Origin: Clostridia bacterium
Lineage (GTDB): Bacteria; Bacillota; Clostridia; Christensenellales; Aristaeellaceae
Assembly: GCA_900769075.1 (NCBI GenBank)
Contig: CAAGFE010000065.1
Coordinates: 26,321-90,320, forward strand
Reading direction: 5' to 3'
DNA: 64,000 nt
The position numbers were made by a program, and so were the translations under genes. The notes under the pieces were generated by a model. It worked only from the letters and a program-made list of their open reading frames with translations. It was not told the origin of the DNA and made no database searches. Of the stretch, positions 42,366-51,189 are shown one piece after another (position 1 is the first letter of the stretch; the number at the start of each line of letters is the position of its first letter).

Positions 42366-44069
42366 ATGGTATCGGTGATCCTGCTCATCATTCAGCTGGC
42401 GGTGAGCATCGTCGTTGGCTTGTACTTCATCCGTCAGCTGCGCAAGGAAGCCCGCAGCGAACCGACCGTTCAAAGGGAATCCAGCCGGGAAATGGACAAG
42501 CTGCGGCGAATGCGGTCGATTCATCTCTCCGAGCCGCTGGCGGAACGGGTGCGCCCCGCATCGCTGACGGACGTGATCGGCCAGGAGGACGGCATCCGTT
42601 CCCTGAAGGCCATCCTCTGTGGAGCCAATCCCCAGCATGTGCTGATTTACGGCCCGCCGGGCGTGGGCAAGACCTGCGCGGCCCGGCTGGTGCTGGAGGC
42701 AGCCAAGCAATCCGCCGGAACCCCCTTTTTGCCGGATGCGCCCTTCGTTGAGGTGGACGCAACCTGCATGCGCTTCGACGAGCGCGCCATCGCCGATCCC
42801 CTGATCGGCAGCGTCCACGACCCCATCTACCAGGGGGCCGGTCAGCTGGGCGCCCAGGGCGTGCCCCAGCCCAAGCCCGGCGCGGTGACCAAGGCCCACG
42901 GCGGCGTGCTCTTCCTGGATGAAATCGGCGAGCTGCATCCGGTGCAGATGAACAAGCTGCTCAAGGTGCTGGAGGATCGCCGGGTCATGCTGGAGAGCGC
43001 CTACTACGACCCGGAGGATCATCATGTCCCGCGCCACATCCGTGATGTGTTCGAGGAGGGGCTGCCGGCGGATTTCCGCCTGGTCGGCGCAACCACCCGC
43101 AGCCCCAATGAGATCAGTCCTGCCCTGCGTTCCCGCTGCATGGAGGTATTCTTCCGCGCCCTCACGCCGGAGGAGGTTGCCTCTATCGCCTCCGGCGCGG
43201 CGCAGCGGGCGGGATACGCGCTGGCGGAGGAGCAGGCCCGGACGATCGGCCGCTATGCCGACTGCGGCCGGGAAGCGGTCAACATCGTGCAGATGTGTGC
43301 CGGGCTGGCCCAGATGGAGGGACGCACCGACATCACCGCCGCGGACGTGAGCTGGGTTGTCACCAGCGGGCACTATGCCGCCCGTCCGGCCCAGAAGGCC
43401 GATACCGTCAGCAGGGTGGGGTTCATCCACGGGCTTGCGGTGGTGGGCAGCCATCAGGGCGCGCTGCTGGACATTGAGGCCGTTGCCGCGCCGGGCACCG
43501 GGCAGGTACGCGTGACCGGCATTGTCGAGGAGGAAGAGCTGGGCCAGGAGGGGCACCGCATGCGCCGCAAATCCACCGCGCAGGGGTCGGCGGAAAATGT
43601 CCGCACGCTGCTGGCAAGCCTGGGGTATCCCCTGGGTCAGCGGGATCTGCACATCAATTTCCCGGGCGGATCGCCGGTGGACGGCCCTTCTGCCGGGGCG
43701 GCGATGGCAGTGGTGGCCGTCAGCGCTCTGACGGGCCGCAGGATTGACGGCGCCTCTGCCGTGACGGGGGAAATCACCGTGCACGGCGCGGTCAAGGCCG
43801 TCGGCGGCGTGCCGGAGAAGGTGGAAGCCGCCAGACAGGCGGGCATCCGCCGGGTGTACATTCCCCGGGAGAATGATGCGGAAATACTGCATGCATCGGG
43901 CGTGGACATCGTGTGCGTATCTAATATAGCGGAGGTGCTGAGCGCCATGCTGCTCTCTCCGGCGGAGGATGAGCCCGTGCCTGCCGCGGCAGCCCTGCCG
44001 GACGCGCTGCCCGTTGCGGCCCTGGGCGAAACCGCCCTGCCCGCCGTCACCGCGGGCACAATTGCCTGA
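42366..44069 (+). CDS. lonB: ATP-dependent protease LonB (membrane-anchored)
   Basis: 567-aa LonB-type protease. A single N-terminal membrane helix (about 3-22) replaces the large N-domain of LonA. The AAA+ part has Walker A YGPPGVGKTC and Walker B GVLFLDEIGEL. The protease domain has the Ser-Lys dyad at Ser442 (VDGPSAGAAM) and Lys477 (GAVKAVGG). In spore formers LonB acts in the forespore. It sits directly before lonA as in B. subtilis. The C-terminal 30 residues are Ala/Pro-rich and not conserved. Confidence 0.93.
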   Translation: MVSVILLIIQLAVSIVVGLYFIRQLRKEARSEPTVQRESSREMDKLRRMRSIHLSEPLAERVRPASLTDVIGQEDGIRSLKAILCGANPQHVLIYGPPGVGKTCAARLVLEAAKQSAGTPFLPDAPFVEVDATCMRFDERAIADPLIGSVHDPIYQGAGQLGAQGVPQPKPGAVTKAHGGVLFLDEIGELHPVQMNKLLKVLEDRRVMLESAYYDPEDHHVPRHIRDVFEEGLPADFRLVGATTRSPNEISPALRSRCMEVFFRALTPEEVASIASGAAQRAGYALAEEQARTIGRYADCGREAVNIVQMCAGLAQMEGRTDITAADVSWVVTSGHYAARPAQKADTVSRVGFIHGLAVVGSHQGALLDIEAVAAPGTGQVRVTGIVEEEELGQEGHRMRRKSTAQGSAENVRTLLASLGYPLGQRDLHINFPGGSPVDGPSAGAAMAVVAVSALTGRRIDGASAVTGEITVHGAVKAVGGVPEKVEAARQAGIRRVYIPRENDAEILHASGVDIVCVSNIAEVLSAMLLSPAEDEPVPAAAALPDALPVAALGETALPAVTAGTIA

Positions 44070-44095
44070 TTTCTGTGGGATCGGGCAGAAAGCCC

Positions 44096-44123
44096 TTGCA
44101 AAAACCGTCGGAATATGTATAAT
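44096..44123 (+). promoter_or_regulatory. Promoter for lonA
   Basis: TTGCAA (44096-44101), a 16-bp spacer and TATAAT (44118-44123), followed by a leader of about 95 nt. Confidence 0.75.
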
Positions 44124-44222
44124 AACCATGCCGGATTTTGCAAATCCCGGTGTGTTTGCTGTACCCTTGCCCCAACGCAAGCCGCGAAGGCGGTTTTGCC
44201 TTTTTCCCGATCAGGAGGTTTC

Positions 44223-46553
44223 ATGGCAAAGAAAAAATCGACCGAGTCCATGCCGGTCCTTGCCCTGCGGGGGCTGATGGTATTCCCGCATATGGTGCTC
44301 CATTTTGATGTGGGGCGTGTCAAGTCCGTCGCGGCGCTGGAGGAAGCCATGCTGGGCAGTCAGCAGGTGTTCCTGGTCGCCCAGCAGGACGCGGATATCG
44401 ACGATCCCGCGGTGGATGAGCTGTGCCGGGTCGGCACGGTGGCCAATGTCAAGCAGGTGATGAACCTGCCCGGCGATACCCTGCGCGTCCTGGTGGAGGG
44501 CGATTATCGGGCGGAGCTGGTGGCCATCACCCAGGAGGATCCCTGGCTGTGCGGCGACATCCGCCGCATGGAGGACAAGTGCAGTGCCTCCGAGGTGGAG
44601 CTGGCCGCCCTCGTCCGCGCGACGAAGGATTATTTCGAGGAATATGGTCGCACCAGCCAGCGGGTGTCCCCGGAAATCGTGGGCTCCATCCGCGAGGTGG
44701 AGGCGGCGGATCAGATTGCGGATATCATCGCTGCCAATGTGCTCCAGAAGCTGGAGGACCGCCAGCGCATCCTGGAGGAGGCCGACGTGAGCCGCCGCCT
44801 GGATACGCTGTGTGCCATCCTCGCCCGGGAGATCGAGCTGGTGGGCGTGGAAAAGCAGGTGCAGGCCCGCATCAAGAAGCAGATCGAAAAGAATCAGAAG
44901 GATTATTACCTGCGCGAGCAGATCAAGGCCATCCAGACGGAGCTGGGCGACGCCGACGCCACCGACGTGGAGGAGCTGCGCGACCGCATGGAGCATACGC
45001 CCCTCAACGACGAAGCCCGCCAGCGGGTGGAAAAGGAGATCGAACGCCTGTCCCGCATGGCCCCCGGCACCCCGGAGGTCGGCATGGCCCGCACCTACAT
45101 CGAGTGGATCCTCGATCTGCCCTGGGGCAAATCCACCCCGGATAACCTCGACCTCAAGCGGGCCCGCAAGGTGCTGGCCCAGGATCACTATGGCTTGGAG
45201 AAGGTCAAGGAGCGCATTGTCGAGTACCTGGCTGTGCTGCGGATGAAGCAGGACATGAAGGGCCCGATCCTGTGCTTTGTCGGCCCGCCCGGCGTGGGCA
45301 AAACCTCCATCGTCCGCGCGATTGCCAAGGCCGTGGGCCGCAAGTTCGTGCAGATGTCCCTGGGCGGCGTGCGGGATGAGGCGGAGATTCGCGGTCATCG
45401 CAGGACGTATCTGGGCGCCATTCCGGGCCGGATCATCTCCGGCCTGAAGCAGGCGGGCACGATGAACCCGGTTTTCCTCTTTGACGAGATCGACAAGATG
45501 AGCCACGACTACCGCGGCGATCCGGCCTCCTGCCTGCTGGAGGTGCTGGACGCGGAGCAGAACAGCGCCTTCCGCGACCACTATCTGGAGCTGCCCTTCG
45601 ACCTGAGCCGGGTGATGTTCATCACCACCGCCAACAGCGTCGATACCATCCCCGGCCCGCTGCTGGATCGCATGGAGATCATCGAGGTGCCCTCCTATAC
45701 CGAGGAGGAGAAGCTGCAAATCTGCAAGCGCCATCTGGTGCCCAAGCAGATCGAAGCCCATGGCCTGGCAGCCAAGTCCGTGCGCATGACGGATAAGGTG
45801 CTGCGCCAGCTGATCGAGGGCTACACCCGCGAGGCCGGCGTGCGCACCCTGGAGCGTACCGTCGCCAAGGTGGTGCGCAAGGCCGCCGTCACCATGCTGG
45901 ACGAGGGCGTGACCGAGGTCAGCGTCACCCCCGATGTGCTGCGCAAATATCTGGGCGCGGCCCGCTTTACCCGTGAAATGCCCGAAAGGGAGCCCCGCGT
46001 CGGTGTGGTGAACGGCCTGGCCTATACCACCGTCGGCGGCGAAATGCTGGAGGTCGAGTGCCTGACCATGCCGGGCAAGGGGAGTCTCCACCTGACGGGC
46101 AAGCTGGGGGATGTGATGAAGGAATCCGCCGAGGCTGCCTTCACCTGGGTCCGGGCGCATTCTGCGATGCTGGGCCTGGCGGATGATTTCTACAAGGATT
46201 GCGACATTCACATCCACGTCCCCGAGGGCGCGGTGCCCAAGGACGGCCCCTCCGCCGGCGTGACCATGACCACCGCGCTGGTGTCCGTGCTGACCGGCAT
46301 TGCCGTGCGCCAGGACGTAGCCATGACGGGTGAAATCACCCTGCGCGGGCGGGTGTTGCCCATCGGCGGATTGAAGGAGAAGTCCCTGGCAGCCTACCGG
46401 GCGGGCATCAGGACGCTGATCATCCCCAAGGAAAACGAGAAGGATCTGGAGGACGTTCCGCCCCATGTGCTGAGCCAGTTCCGGGTCGTCACGGCGGAAA
46501 ACATCGAGGACGTGCTCCGGGAAGCGCTGGTGAGCGCCCCGGTCTCCCGCTGA
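44223..46553 (+). CDS. lon: ATP-dependent protease Lon (LonA)
   Basis: 776-aa soluble Lon protease: LAN substrate-binding domain (about 10-200), coiled region, AAA+ domain with Walker A GPPGVGKTS and FLFDEIDKM, and a protease domain with Ser677 (KDGPSAGVTM) and Lys718 (GGLKEKSL). It degrades misfolded and regulatory proteins. ATG 44223 follows aggaggtttc. The usual partner ysxC follows after 22 bp. Confidence 0.96.
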   Translation: MAKKKSTESMPVLALRGLMVFPHMVLHFDVGRVKSVAALEEAMLGSQQVFLVAQQDADIDDPAVDELCRVGTVANVKQVMNLPGDTLRVLVEGDYRAELVAITQEDPWLCGDIRRMEDKCSASEVELAALVRATKDYFEEYGRTSQRVSPEIVGSIREVEAADQIADIIAANVLQKLEDRQRILEEADVSRRLDTLCAILAREIELVGVEKQVQARIKKQIEKNQKDYYLREQIKAIQTELGDADATDVEELRDRMEHTPLNDEARQRVEKEIERLSRMAPGTPEVGMARTYIEWILDLPWGKSTPDNLDLKRARKVLAQDHYGLEKVKERIVEYLAVLRMKQDMKGPILCFVGPPGVGKTSIVRAIAKAVGRKFVQMSLGGVRDEAEIRGHRRTYLGAIPGRIISGLKQAGTMNPVFLFDEIDKMSHDYRGDPASCLLEVLDAEQNSAFRDHYLELPFDLSRVMFITTANSVDTIPGPLLDRMEIIEVPSYTEEEKLQICKRHLVPKQIEAHGLAAKSVRMTDKVLRQLIEGYTREAGVRTLERTVAKVVRKAAVTMLDEGVTEVSVTPDVLRKYLGAARFTREMPEREPRVGVVNGLAYTTVGGEMLEVECLTMPGKGSLHLTGKLGDVMKESAEAAFTWVRAHSAMLGLADDFYKDCDIHIHVPEGAVPKDGPSAGVTMTTALVSVLTGIAVRQDVAMTGEITLRGRVLPIGGLKEKSLAAYRAGIRTLIIPKENEKDLEDVPPHVLSQFRVVTAENIEDVLREALVSAPVSR

Positions 46554-46575
46554 GAAAACGAACAGGAGTACAACC

Positions 46576-47232
46576 GTGGACATCAAACAAGCCGAATTTG
46601 TCACCTCCATGGCCAGCTATGGCAATTTCGCCGGACGCGGCCTGCCGCAGATTGCCGTGGCGGGCAAGTCCAACGTGGGCAAGAGCAGCCTGATCAACAA
46701 GCTCTGCAACCGCTCCAAGCTGGCGCGTACCTCCGCCACCCCCGGTAAGACGCGGCTCATCAACGTCTTTCTGCTCAACCGGGCCTTCCACCTGATCGAC
46801 CTGCCGGGCTACGGCTTCGCCAAGGTGGACAAGCAGGAGAAGGCCCGCTGGGGAAAAATGATGCAGGACTACTTTGAAACGGCGGAGGAGCTGCGCCATG
46901 TGTTCTGCCTGGTGGACATCCGCCATGAGCCCACCGAGGATGACAGGCAGATGAATACATTCCTGCGCCAGATGGGCATTCCCTTCACGGTGATTGCCAC
47001 CAAGGCGGACAAAATCAGCCGGGGTGCGCGCCAGAAGCAGCTGGCGCCCATCTGCCGGGCGCTGATGGTGCAGCCCTGGGAGGTCATCTGCTGGTCCTCC
47101 GAGGACGGTACGGGGCGCGAGCAGGTGCAGAAGCTCCTGGACGAGATCCTCGCTGAGCCTGCGGAAACTGTCGAAGGCCCTTCCATGGCGGAGCTGGAGG
47201 ACGGCGCGCCCATCCGCTACGAGGAACGGTAA
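46576..47232 (+). CDS. ysxC: Ribosome biogenesis GTP-binding protein YsxC/EngB
   Basis: 218-aa P-loop GTPase needed for late 50S assembly. G1 is AGKSNVGKSS, G2/switch region TSATPGKTR, G3 DLPGYG and G4 TKAD. The start is GTG 46576 with aggag 7 nt upstream. It directly follows lon, the same order as B. subtilis lonA-ysxC. The C-terminus is about 20 residues longer than usual and acidic. Confidence 0.95.
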   Translation: MDIKQAEFVTSMASYGNFAGRGLPQIAVAGKSNVGKSSLINKLCNRSKLARTSATPGKTRLINVFLLNRAFHLIDLPGYGFAKVDKQEKARWGKMMQDYFETAEELRHVFCLVDIRHEPTEDDRQMNTFLRQMGIPFTVIATKADKISRGARQKQLAPICRALMVQPWEVICWSSEDGTGREQVQKLLDEILAEPAETVEGPSMAELEDGAPIRYEER

Positions 47233-47282
47233 GAACATCCTGCATGGCGGCTGCATATTCTCCCTACCGAGGAGGAATGAAG

Positions 47283-47498
47283 ATGCGTTCGCCCACGTCA
47301 TATGCAGTTCATGCACCGGCGCTATCATTGCCCGAGGCTGCGATGCTGCCCGCCCTGGAGACTGTCCTGCCCGAGCGGCTGATGGAGCGCCCCCTGCCGC
47401 CTGCGCAGCCTGTGGATAGCCATCCCCAAGGCTCCATGGCGGGCCGCGCCGTGCTGAAGTACATCAAAAGCGCCCCGGCCCGAAGGCCAGGACGCTGA
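47283..47498 (+). CDS. Small protein, unknown function
   Basis: 71-aa Pro/Ala-rich peptide with a basic end (KSAPARRPGR). No family was recognised. Its ribosome site GGAGG is 7 nt before ATG 47283, which is the main support. Composition is close to what GC-rich non-coding DNA would give, so it may not be real. It ends 8 bp from the convergent CAP gene. Confidence 0.4.
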   Translation: MRSPTSYAVHAPALSLPEAAMLPALETVLPERLMERPLPPAQPVDSHPQGSMAGRAVLKYIKSAPARRPGR

Positions 47499-47506
47499 GC
47501 CGATGA

Positions 47507-48262
47507 TTATTTCACGAAAATCTGCGTGGCGTAGATGAAACCGCTGCGGTCGGTCACAATGCCGATGCCGACCTTCGTCCACGCGGTGGACAGAATGTTG
47601 GCCCGGTGTCCGCTGGAGGACATGAAGGCGGCCTGCGCCTTGTCCACGTCGGCATGGTGGGCGATGTTCTCCCCGGCGGCGGAATAGGCGTACCCGAACC
47701 GCTGGAGCATCTGGCCCACACGGCCGTAGGTGGGGGACTCATGGGCAAAGTAGCCGTTGTCCCGCATGTCGGCGGATTTGATGCGCGCAATGCGGCACAG
47801 CTCGGGATCGATGGTCAAAGCGGCAAGACCGTTGCTTTTTCTGTCCTGATTGAGCAAATTCAGCATCTTTTGCTCTTGCGCAGAGATGGACTGTGTAGTA
47901 TAATCATCCCCCGAAGAGGGCGCCTGGGTGGCAGACGGCTTCTGCGTGGGCTGCACGGTCGGCGTGGGCTGGGGCGCCGCAGTGGGGCCGCAGGCGGATG
48001 ATCCGCCGCAAATCGGCCCGCAGGTGGAATCACAGTTCGCAAAAGTGGCACAGTTGCCCTTCTGAGTGGAGAAGCAGTCCGAATTTGTGCCGCAGAATGC
48101 ACCGAAAGTGGAAGCGCAGTCCCAGCTGGGGGAACAGCTTTCCTGACGGGTGGGGATGAAATTCCCGCTCCGGGACGGACGAACGGCGGTTTCCGCCAGG
48201 GAAACGGTCAGGGTGGAAGCGAGCATCATCGCTGCTGCCAGGACGGTGTACTTTTTGAACAT
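47507..48262 (-). CDS. Secreted CAP-domain (SCP/YkwD-like) protein with N-terminal cysteine ladder
   Basis: 251-aa exported protein with a signal peptide (cut near SLAETA, residue 23). A region with nine Cys at 43, 49, 57, 63, 71, 77, 81, 85 and 91 has near-regular spacing. A Pro/Thr linker (95-120) and a CAP domain (about 129-251) follow. CAP motifs: LNQDRKSNGL, AHESPTYGRVGQ, GENIAHH and SSGHRANIL. YkwD-type CAP proteins are common in spore formers and often spore- or wall-associated. The Cys-rich part might cross-link it into coat or wall. The start has GGAGGTGA upstream and an operator-like inverted repeat over the -10. Confidence 0.88.
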   Translation of the reverse strand: MFKKYTVLAAAMMLASTLTVSLAETAVRPSRSGNFIPTRQESCSPSWDCASTFGAFCGTNSDCFSTQKGNCATFANCDSTCGPICGGSSACGPTAAPQPTPTVQPTQKPSATQAPSSGDDYTTQSISAQEQKMLNLLNQDRKSNGLAALTIDPELCRIARIKSADMRDNGYFAHESPTYGRVGQMLQRFGYAYSAAGENIAHHADVDKAQAAFMSSSGHRANILSTAWTKVGIGIVTDRSGFIYATQIFVK

Positions 48263-48283
48263 GCTTGTTCACCTCCGAAGTGT

Positions 48284-48317
48284 TACGATTATATTTCAAA
48301 CCGCGCTAAAATCGTAA
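48284..48317 (-). promoter_or_regulatory. Promoter with operator-like inverted repeat for CAP gene
   Basis: TTACGATT (48284-48291) and AATCGTAA (48310-48317) form a perfect 8-bp inverted repeat whose left arm overlaps a minus-strand TATAAT (48294-48289). This suggests control by a dimeric regulator. The -35 is weak. Confidence 0.5.
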
Positions 48318-48419
48318 TATAAATTGACAGGCGGGTCAAGGGAATCACCAGCCCGCTTCCATGGAAACCCATACCAGGTGATGAACCGGATCATCCGGAT
48401 GACATAGGAGGAATCCCCC

Positions 48420-48851
48420 ATGATTTTTCAGAAATGTCCCCGCTGCGACCTGAATTACATTACCGCGAGCGAAAAGTACTGCAAGGTTTGCATGCGGGAA
48501 ATGAAGGGCGACAGTGCGCAGGATGAAATCGAAATGTGCTCCGTGTGCAGCGAAAATCCTGTGCTGCCCGGCCGCGATATCTGCCTGTTCTGCCTCAAGG
48601 AGCTGGGCAATCAGGCCAGCGCCTCCTCCACCCACGATGACAACGGGGACGGCGAGGAGCAGGTCAACACCCGTGCCCTGACCGATCTGGACGACGTGTC
48701 CTCCATGGACGAAATCCCAGAGGTGGATAACGATATCCCCGCAGGCGAGTTCGAGAAGATGGCGGGCGAAATCACCTCTTTGGAGAGCATGCGCGAGGAA
48801 GAGGAACAGGATGACGATGATGACGACGATGACGGGGATGACCTGATGTAA
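48420..48851 (+). CDS. Zinc-ribbon protein with acidic tail, unknown function
   Basis: 143-aa protein. Residues 1-65 hold four CxxC pairs (CPRC, CKVC, CSVC, CLFC), enough for two zinc sites. The rest is acidic and ends in a run of Asp (residues about 131-142). No named family was recognised. A nucleic-acid or protein-binding adaptor is possible. taggaggaat precedes ATG 48420. It is 32 bp before the metallophosphoesterase gene and probably shares its transcript. Confidence 0.75.
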   Translation: MIFQKCPRCDLNYITASEKYCKVCMREMKGDSAQDEIEMCSVCSENPVLPGRDICLFCLKELGNQASASSTHDDNGDGEEQVNTRALTDLDDVSSMDEIPEVDNDIPAGEFEKMAGEITSLESMREEEEQDDDDDDDDGDDLM

Positions 48852-48883
48852 TCCCGTCCTGTACCTGTGAGGGAGGGGCCGAC

Positions 48884-49606
48884 ATGCGGCTTTTTGCCAT
48901 AGGCGATCTGCATTTGCCGGGCGGTCAGGAGAAACCGATGGACGTCTTTGGCGACCATTGGGAGGACCATTTTGCCCATATTGCGCAGGAGTGGCGAAGG
49001 GTTGTCACGGCGGAGGACGTCGTCCTCATTCCCGGCGATATCTCCTGGGCCATGCAGCTCAAGGACGCGGTGCCGGATCTGAACGCCATCGGTGAATTGC
49101 CGGGCCGAAAGCTCATCGTGAAGGGAAATCACGATTATTGGTGGAACGGCATCGGCCAGGTGCGCCGTGCGCTGCCTGCCTCCATGCATGCCGTGCAGCA
49201 CGACGCGGTGGATCTGGGCGGCGCGGTGGTCACCGGTACCAGAGGCTGGGCCTATCCCACGGAGCGTGCGCCCCTTCTCCCCGAAAACGCGCGCATCTTC
49301 AACCGGGAGATGATCCGCCTGGAGCTGGGCCTGCAATCCGCCGCGCAGACGGCCCAGGGCCGGCCGATCGTGGTGATGCTTCACTATCCGCCGCTGGATC
49401 AGCAGGAGCGCGATACGCCCTTCACCCGGCTGCTGGAGCAATATCCGGTGCATACGGTGGTGTATGGGCACCTGCACGGCGCCGGCATCCGTACCGGCTT
49501 CACGGGGGAACAGCGGGGCATCCGCTATCTGCTCACGTCCTGCGACAGCCTGAATTTCACGCTGGCTGAGCTGTCTGTTCCCCTGGGAAATATTACAGAA
49601 GAATAG
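48884..49606 (+). CDS. Metallophosphoesterase
   Basis: 240-aa calcineurin-like phosphoesterase with all metal motifs: GDLHLPGG (D8, H10), PGDISWA, GNHDYWW, the His in VMLHYPP and GHLHGAG. The YpbG/YkuE-like size suggests a cytosolic phosphatase or phosphodiesterase of unknown substrate. A terminator follows 42 bp downstream. Confidence 0.88.
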   Translation: MRLFAIGDLHLPGGQEKPMDVFGDHWEDHFAHIAQEWRRVVTAEDVVLIPGDISWAMQLKDAVPDLNAIGELPGRKLIVKGNHDYWWNGIGQVRRALPASMHAVQHDAVDLGGAVVTGTRGWAYPTERAPLLPENARIFNREMIRLELGLQSAAQTAQGRPIVVMLHYPPLDQQERDTPFTRLLEQYPVHTVVYGHLHGAGIRTGFTGEQRGIRYLLTSCDSLNFTLAELSVPLGNITEE

Positions 49607-49647
49607 AATAAGTCTAAAATTTTTTCGCAAAAAATTGCAAATTCGAC

Positions 49648-49685
49648 AAAAAAGACATCCGATCGCTGGTCGGGTGTCTTTTTTT
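49648..49685 (+). terminator. Rho-independent terminator after metallophosphoesterase
   Basis: AAAAAAGACATCCGA (49648-49662) pairs with TCGGGTGTCTTTTTT (49670-49684), one G-U pair, strong T run. Confidence 0.93.
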
Positions 49686-49816
49686 GTACCACAGATAGCG
49701 GGGAATGAATGTTCTTCCCCCAAATGATGATGATTGTTATGACAAAAAGATGAAAAAAGCACACAAATACAGAAAAATGTCGATCCGAAAATGCGAAAAA
49801 AAGATTTTTGTGCCTC

Positions 49817-49845
49817 TTGACCTTGCGAGTTGTGTGGTATAAAAT
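49817..49845 (+). promoter_or_regulatory. Promoter for the division/cell wall cluster
   Basis: TTGACC (49817-49822), a 17-bp spacer and TAAAAT (49840-49845; TATAAA overlaps at 49838), about 54 bp before mraZ GTG 49899, in an AT-rich stretch. Confidence 0.65.
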
Positions 49846-49898
49846 GAAACTCGGTGGTAATTAAGGGCTATTTTGTGAAAGAAAGTGGGGGTGATGGT

Positions 49899-50432
49899 GT
49901 GGGCGATCAGGAACAGGGAATCAGCGAATGCGCTGCAGCCATCCCCGCCATGCCCCAGATGACCGATGAGGATCTGGCGCTGCTGGAGAAGTACAGCCGG
50001 ACCTTCACGGGCGCTTTTGCCCATACGCTGGACGGCAAGGGACGCATGGTCATCCCCCAGGCCTTCCGCGATATGCTGGGCAAAACCTTCACCGTCGTCC
50101 CGGAATTCGACTTCAAATCCATCGCGGTCTATCCTGAACTCGCCTATGTCCGCATGCGCGAAAGTCACGACAAGGCCCTCCGGGAGAATCCCAATCCCGA
50201 ACGCAAAAAGTATCTGCAATGGCTGGACGCCTACACCTTCCGCGCACAGGAATACGACGGTCAGGGCCGCGTGCTGCTGCCTGCCCGCCTTCGCCAGATC
50301 ATCCTGGGGGAGGACAAGGAAGTGGACATCATGGGCGCGGGGGATCATCTGCGCATTGCCCTGCGCGTCAAGTGCGAGGAGCAGCTGATGGACTTTATTG
50401 CCAATATTGATTCGGTTCTTGCCAATATGTAA
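49899..50432 (+). CDS. mraZ: Transcriptional regulator MraZ with N-terminal extension
   Basis: 177-aa MraZ, the AbrB-fold regulator that controls the division/cell wall operon it heads. Two half-repeats with the DNA-contact motif are present: TLDGKGRMVIPQAFR (about residues 45-60) and EYDGQGRVLLPARLR (about 120-135). Typical MraZ (about 143 aa) begins at MFxGEYxHTID. Here about 35 extra residues precede the equivalent TFTGAFAHTLD. The start is GTG 49899 with gggggtgat close upstream; GTG 49854 or 49875 are alternatives. The gene after it is not rsmH, the usual neighbour. Confidence 0.92.
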   Translation: MGDQEQGISECAAAIPAMPQMTDEDLALLEKYSRTFTGAFAHTLDGKGRMVIPQAFRDMLGKTFTVVPEFDFKSIAVYPELAYVRMRESHDKALRENPNPERKKYLQWLDAYTFRAQEYDGQGRVLLPARLRQIILGEDKEVDIMGAGDHLRIALRVKCEEQLMDFIANIDSVLANM

Positions 50433-50501
50433 TGCATACACGCATGAATGATTTCCCATCCGCATAGATATGTCATGGATGGCCCGGAGGAGGAAGCAGC
50501 A

Positions 50502-51104
50502 ATGACGACCCTGATGCGCAACCGCTTGCGCCGCCAGACGAAACCGGCAGACTATGTCACGAAGAACCGCCAGGCGGACGCGATGTCCTGGGGCCGTCCC
50601 GGCAGCCGGGGCTTCTCCTTCACCGGGGAATTTCCTGAGATGCCCGACCAGCAGCCGGTGGAAGCTCCTTCCCGCCGCCGTGAATATACCGCCGACCGCT
50701 GCACCGGCAGCTATCAGGCCGTGGGCCGGGAGGACACCCAGCGCATGCGTTCCGTCAATCGGTATGGCGTGCAATGCATGACGGCCCTGGGCATGTTTGT
50801 CGTGCTTGCCGTTGTGCTGGGGGGCTTCCTCTGTGCTCGGCTGGATGCCCGCGGTCAGGTGATGAATGCCATCCACAGCCGCGAGGAATACATTGCCGAA
50901 CTGACCACCCGCTGCAGCGAGACCAGAAGCCGGATCCAGACCCGCTCCAACGACGTGAACATCCGCCTGCAGGCGCTGCAGATGGGCCTCATCAGTTCCC
51001 GGGGCGTTGAGGTGCAGTATCTGGAGGCACCCAGGGATGCGGTGATCACCATGAAGGACCAGACGGTCATCCAGTCCTTCGCCTCGATCTGGGGCAGCAA
51101 ATAA
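50502..51104 (+). CDS. FtsL-like division protein (by topology and position)
   Basis: 200-aa protein with a long cytoplasmic N-terminal part (about 1-85), one transmembrane helix (about 90-112) and a short extracellular coiled-coil segment (about 113-165). Size, topology and location before the class B PBP match FtsL, which joins DivIB and DivIC in the divisome, but sequence identity is too low to be certain. The N-terminal region is longer than in most FtsL. ggaggagg lies 7 nt before ATG 50502. Confidence 0.7.
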   Translation: MTTLMRNRLRRQTKPADYVTKNRQADAMSWGRPGSRGFSFTGEFPEMPDQQPVEAPSRRREYTADRCTGSYQAVGREDTQRMRSVNRYGVQCMTALGMFVVLAVVLGGFLCARLDARGQVMNAIHSREEYIAELTTRCSETRSRIQTRSNDVNIRLQALQMGLISSRGVEVQYLEAPRDAVITMKDQTVIQSFASIWGSK

Positions 51105-51189
51105 TCTTGATAAAGCCCACATCGGGGGACTGAGGGGACGCTCTTCAGTTCCCCGTTTGGAATATGCGCGCCATCAGGGGGAGCAAAGC

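Noticed and set aside
44211..46610. 799-codon minus-strand open frame opposite lon
   Set aside because: Complete overlap with lon and ysxC; composition is that of an antisense shadow.
48324..48329. TTGACA upstream of the zinc-ribbon gene
   Set aside because: No -10-like hexamer at 16-19 bp on the plus strand.
49880..49905. MraZ-box-like TGGG repeats near the mraZ start
   Set aside because: Only one good match and irregular spacing; could equally be the ribosome site.
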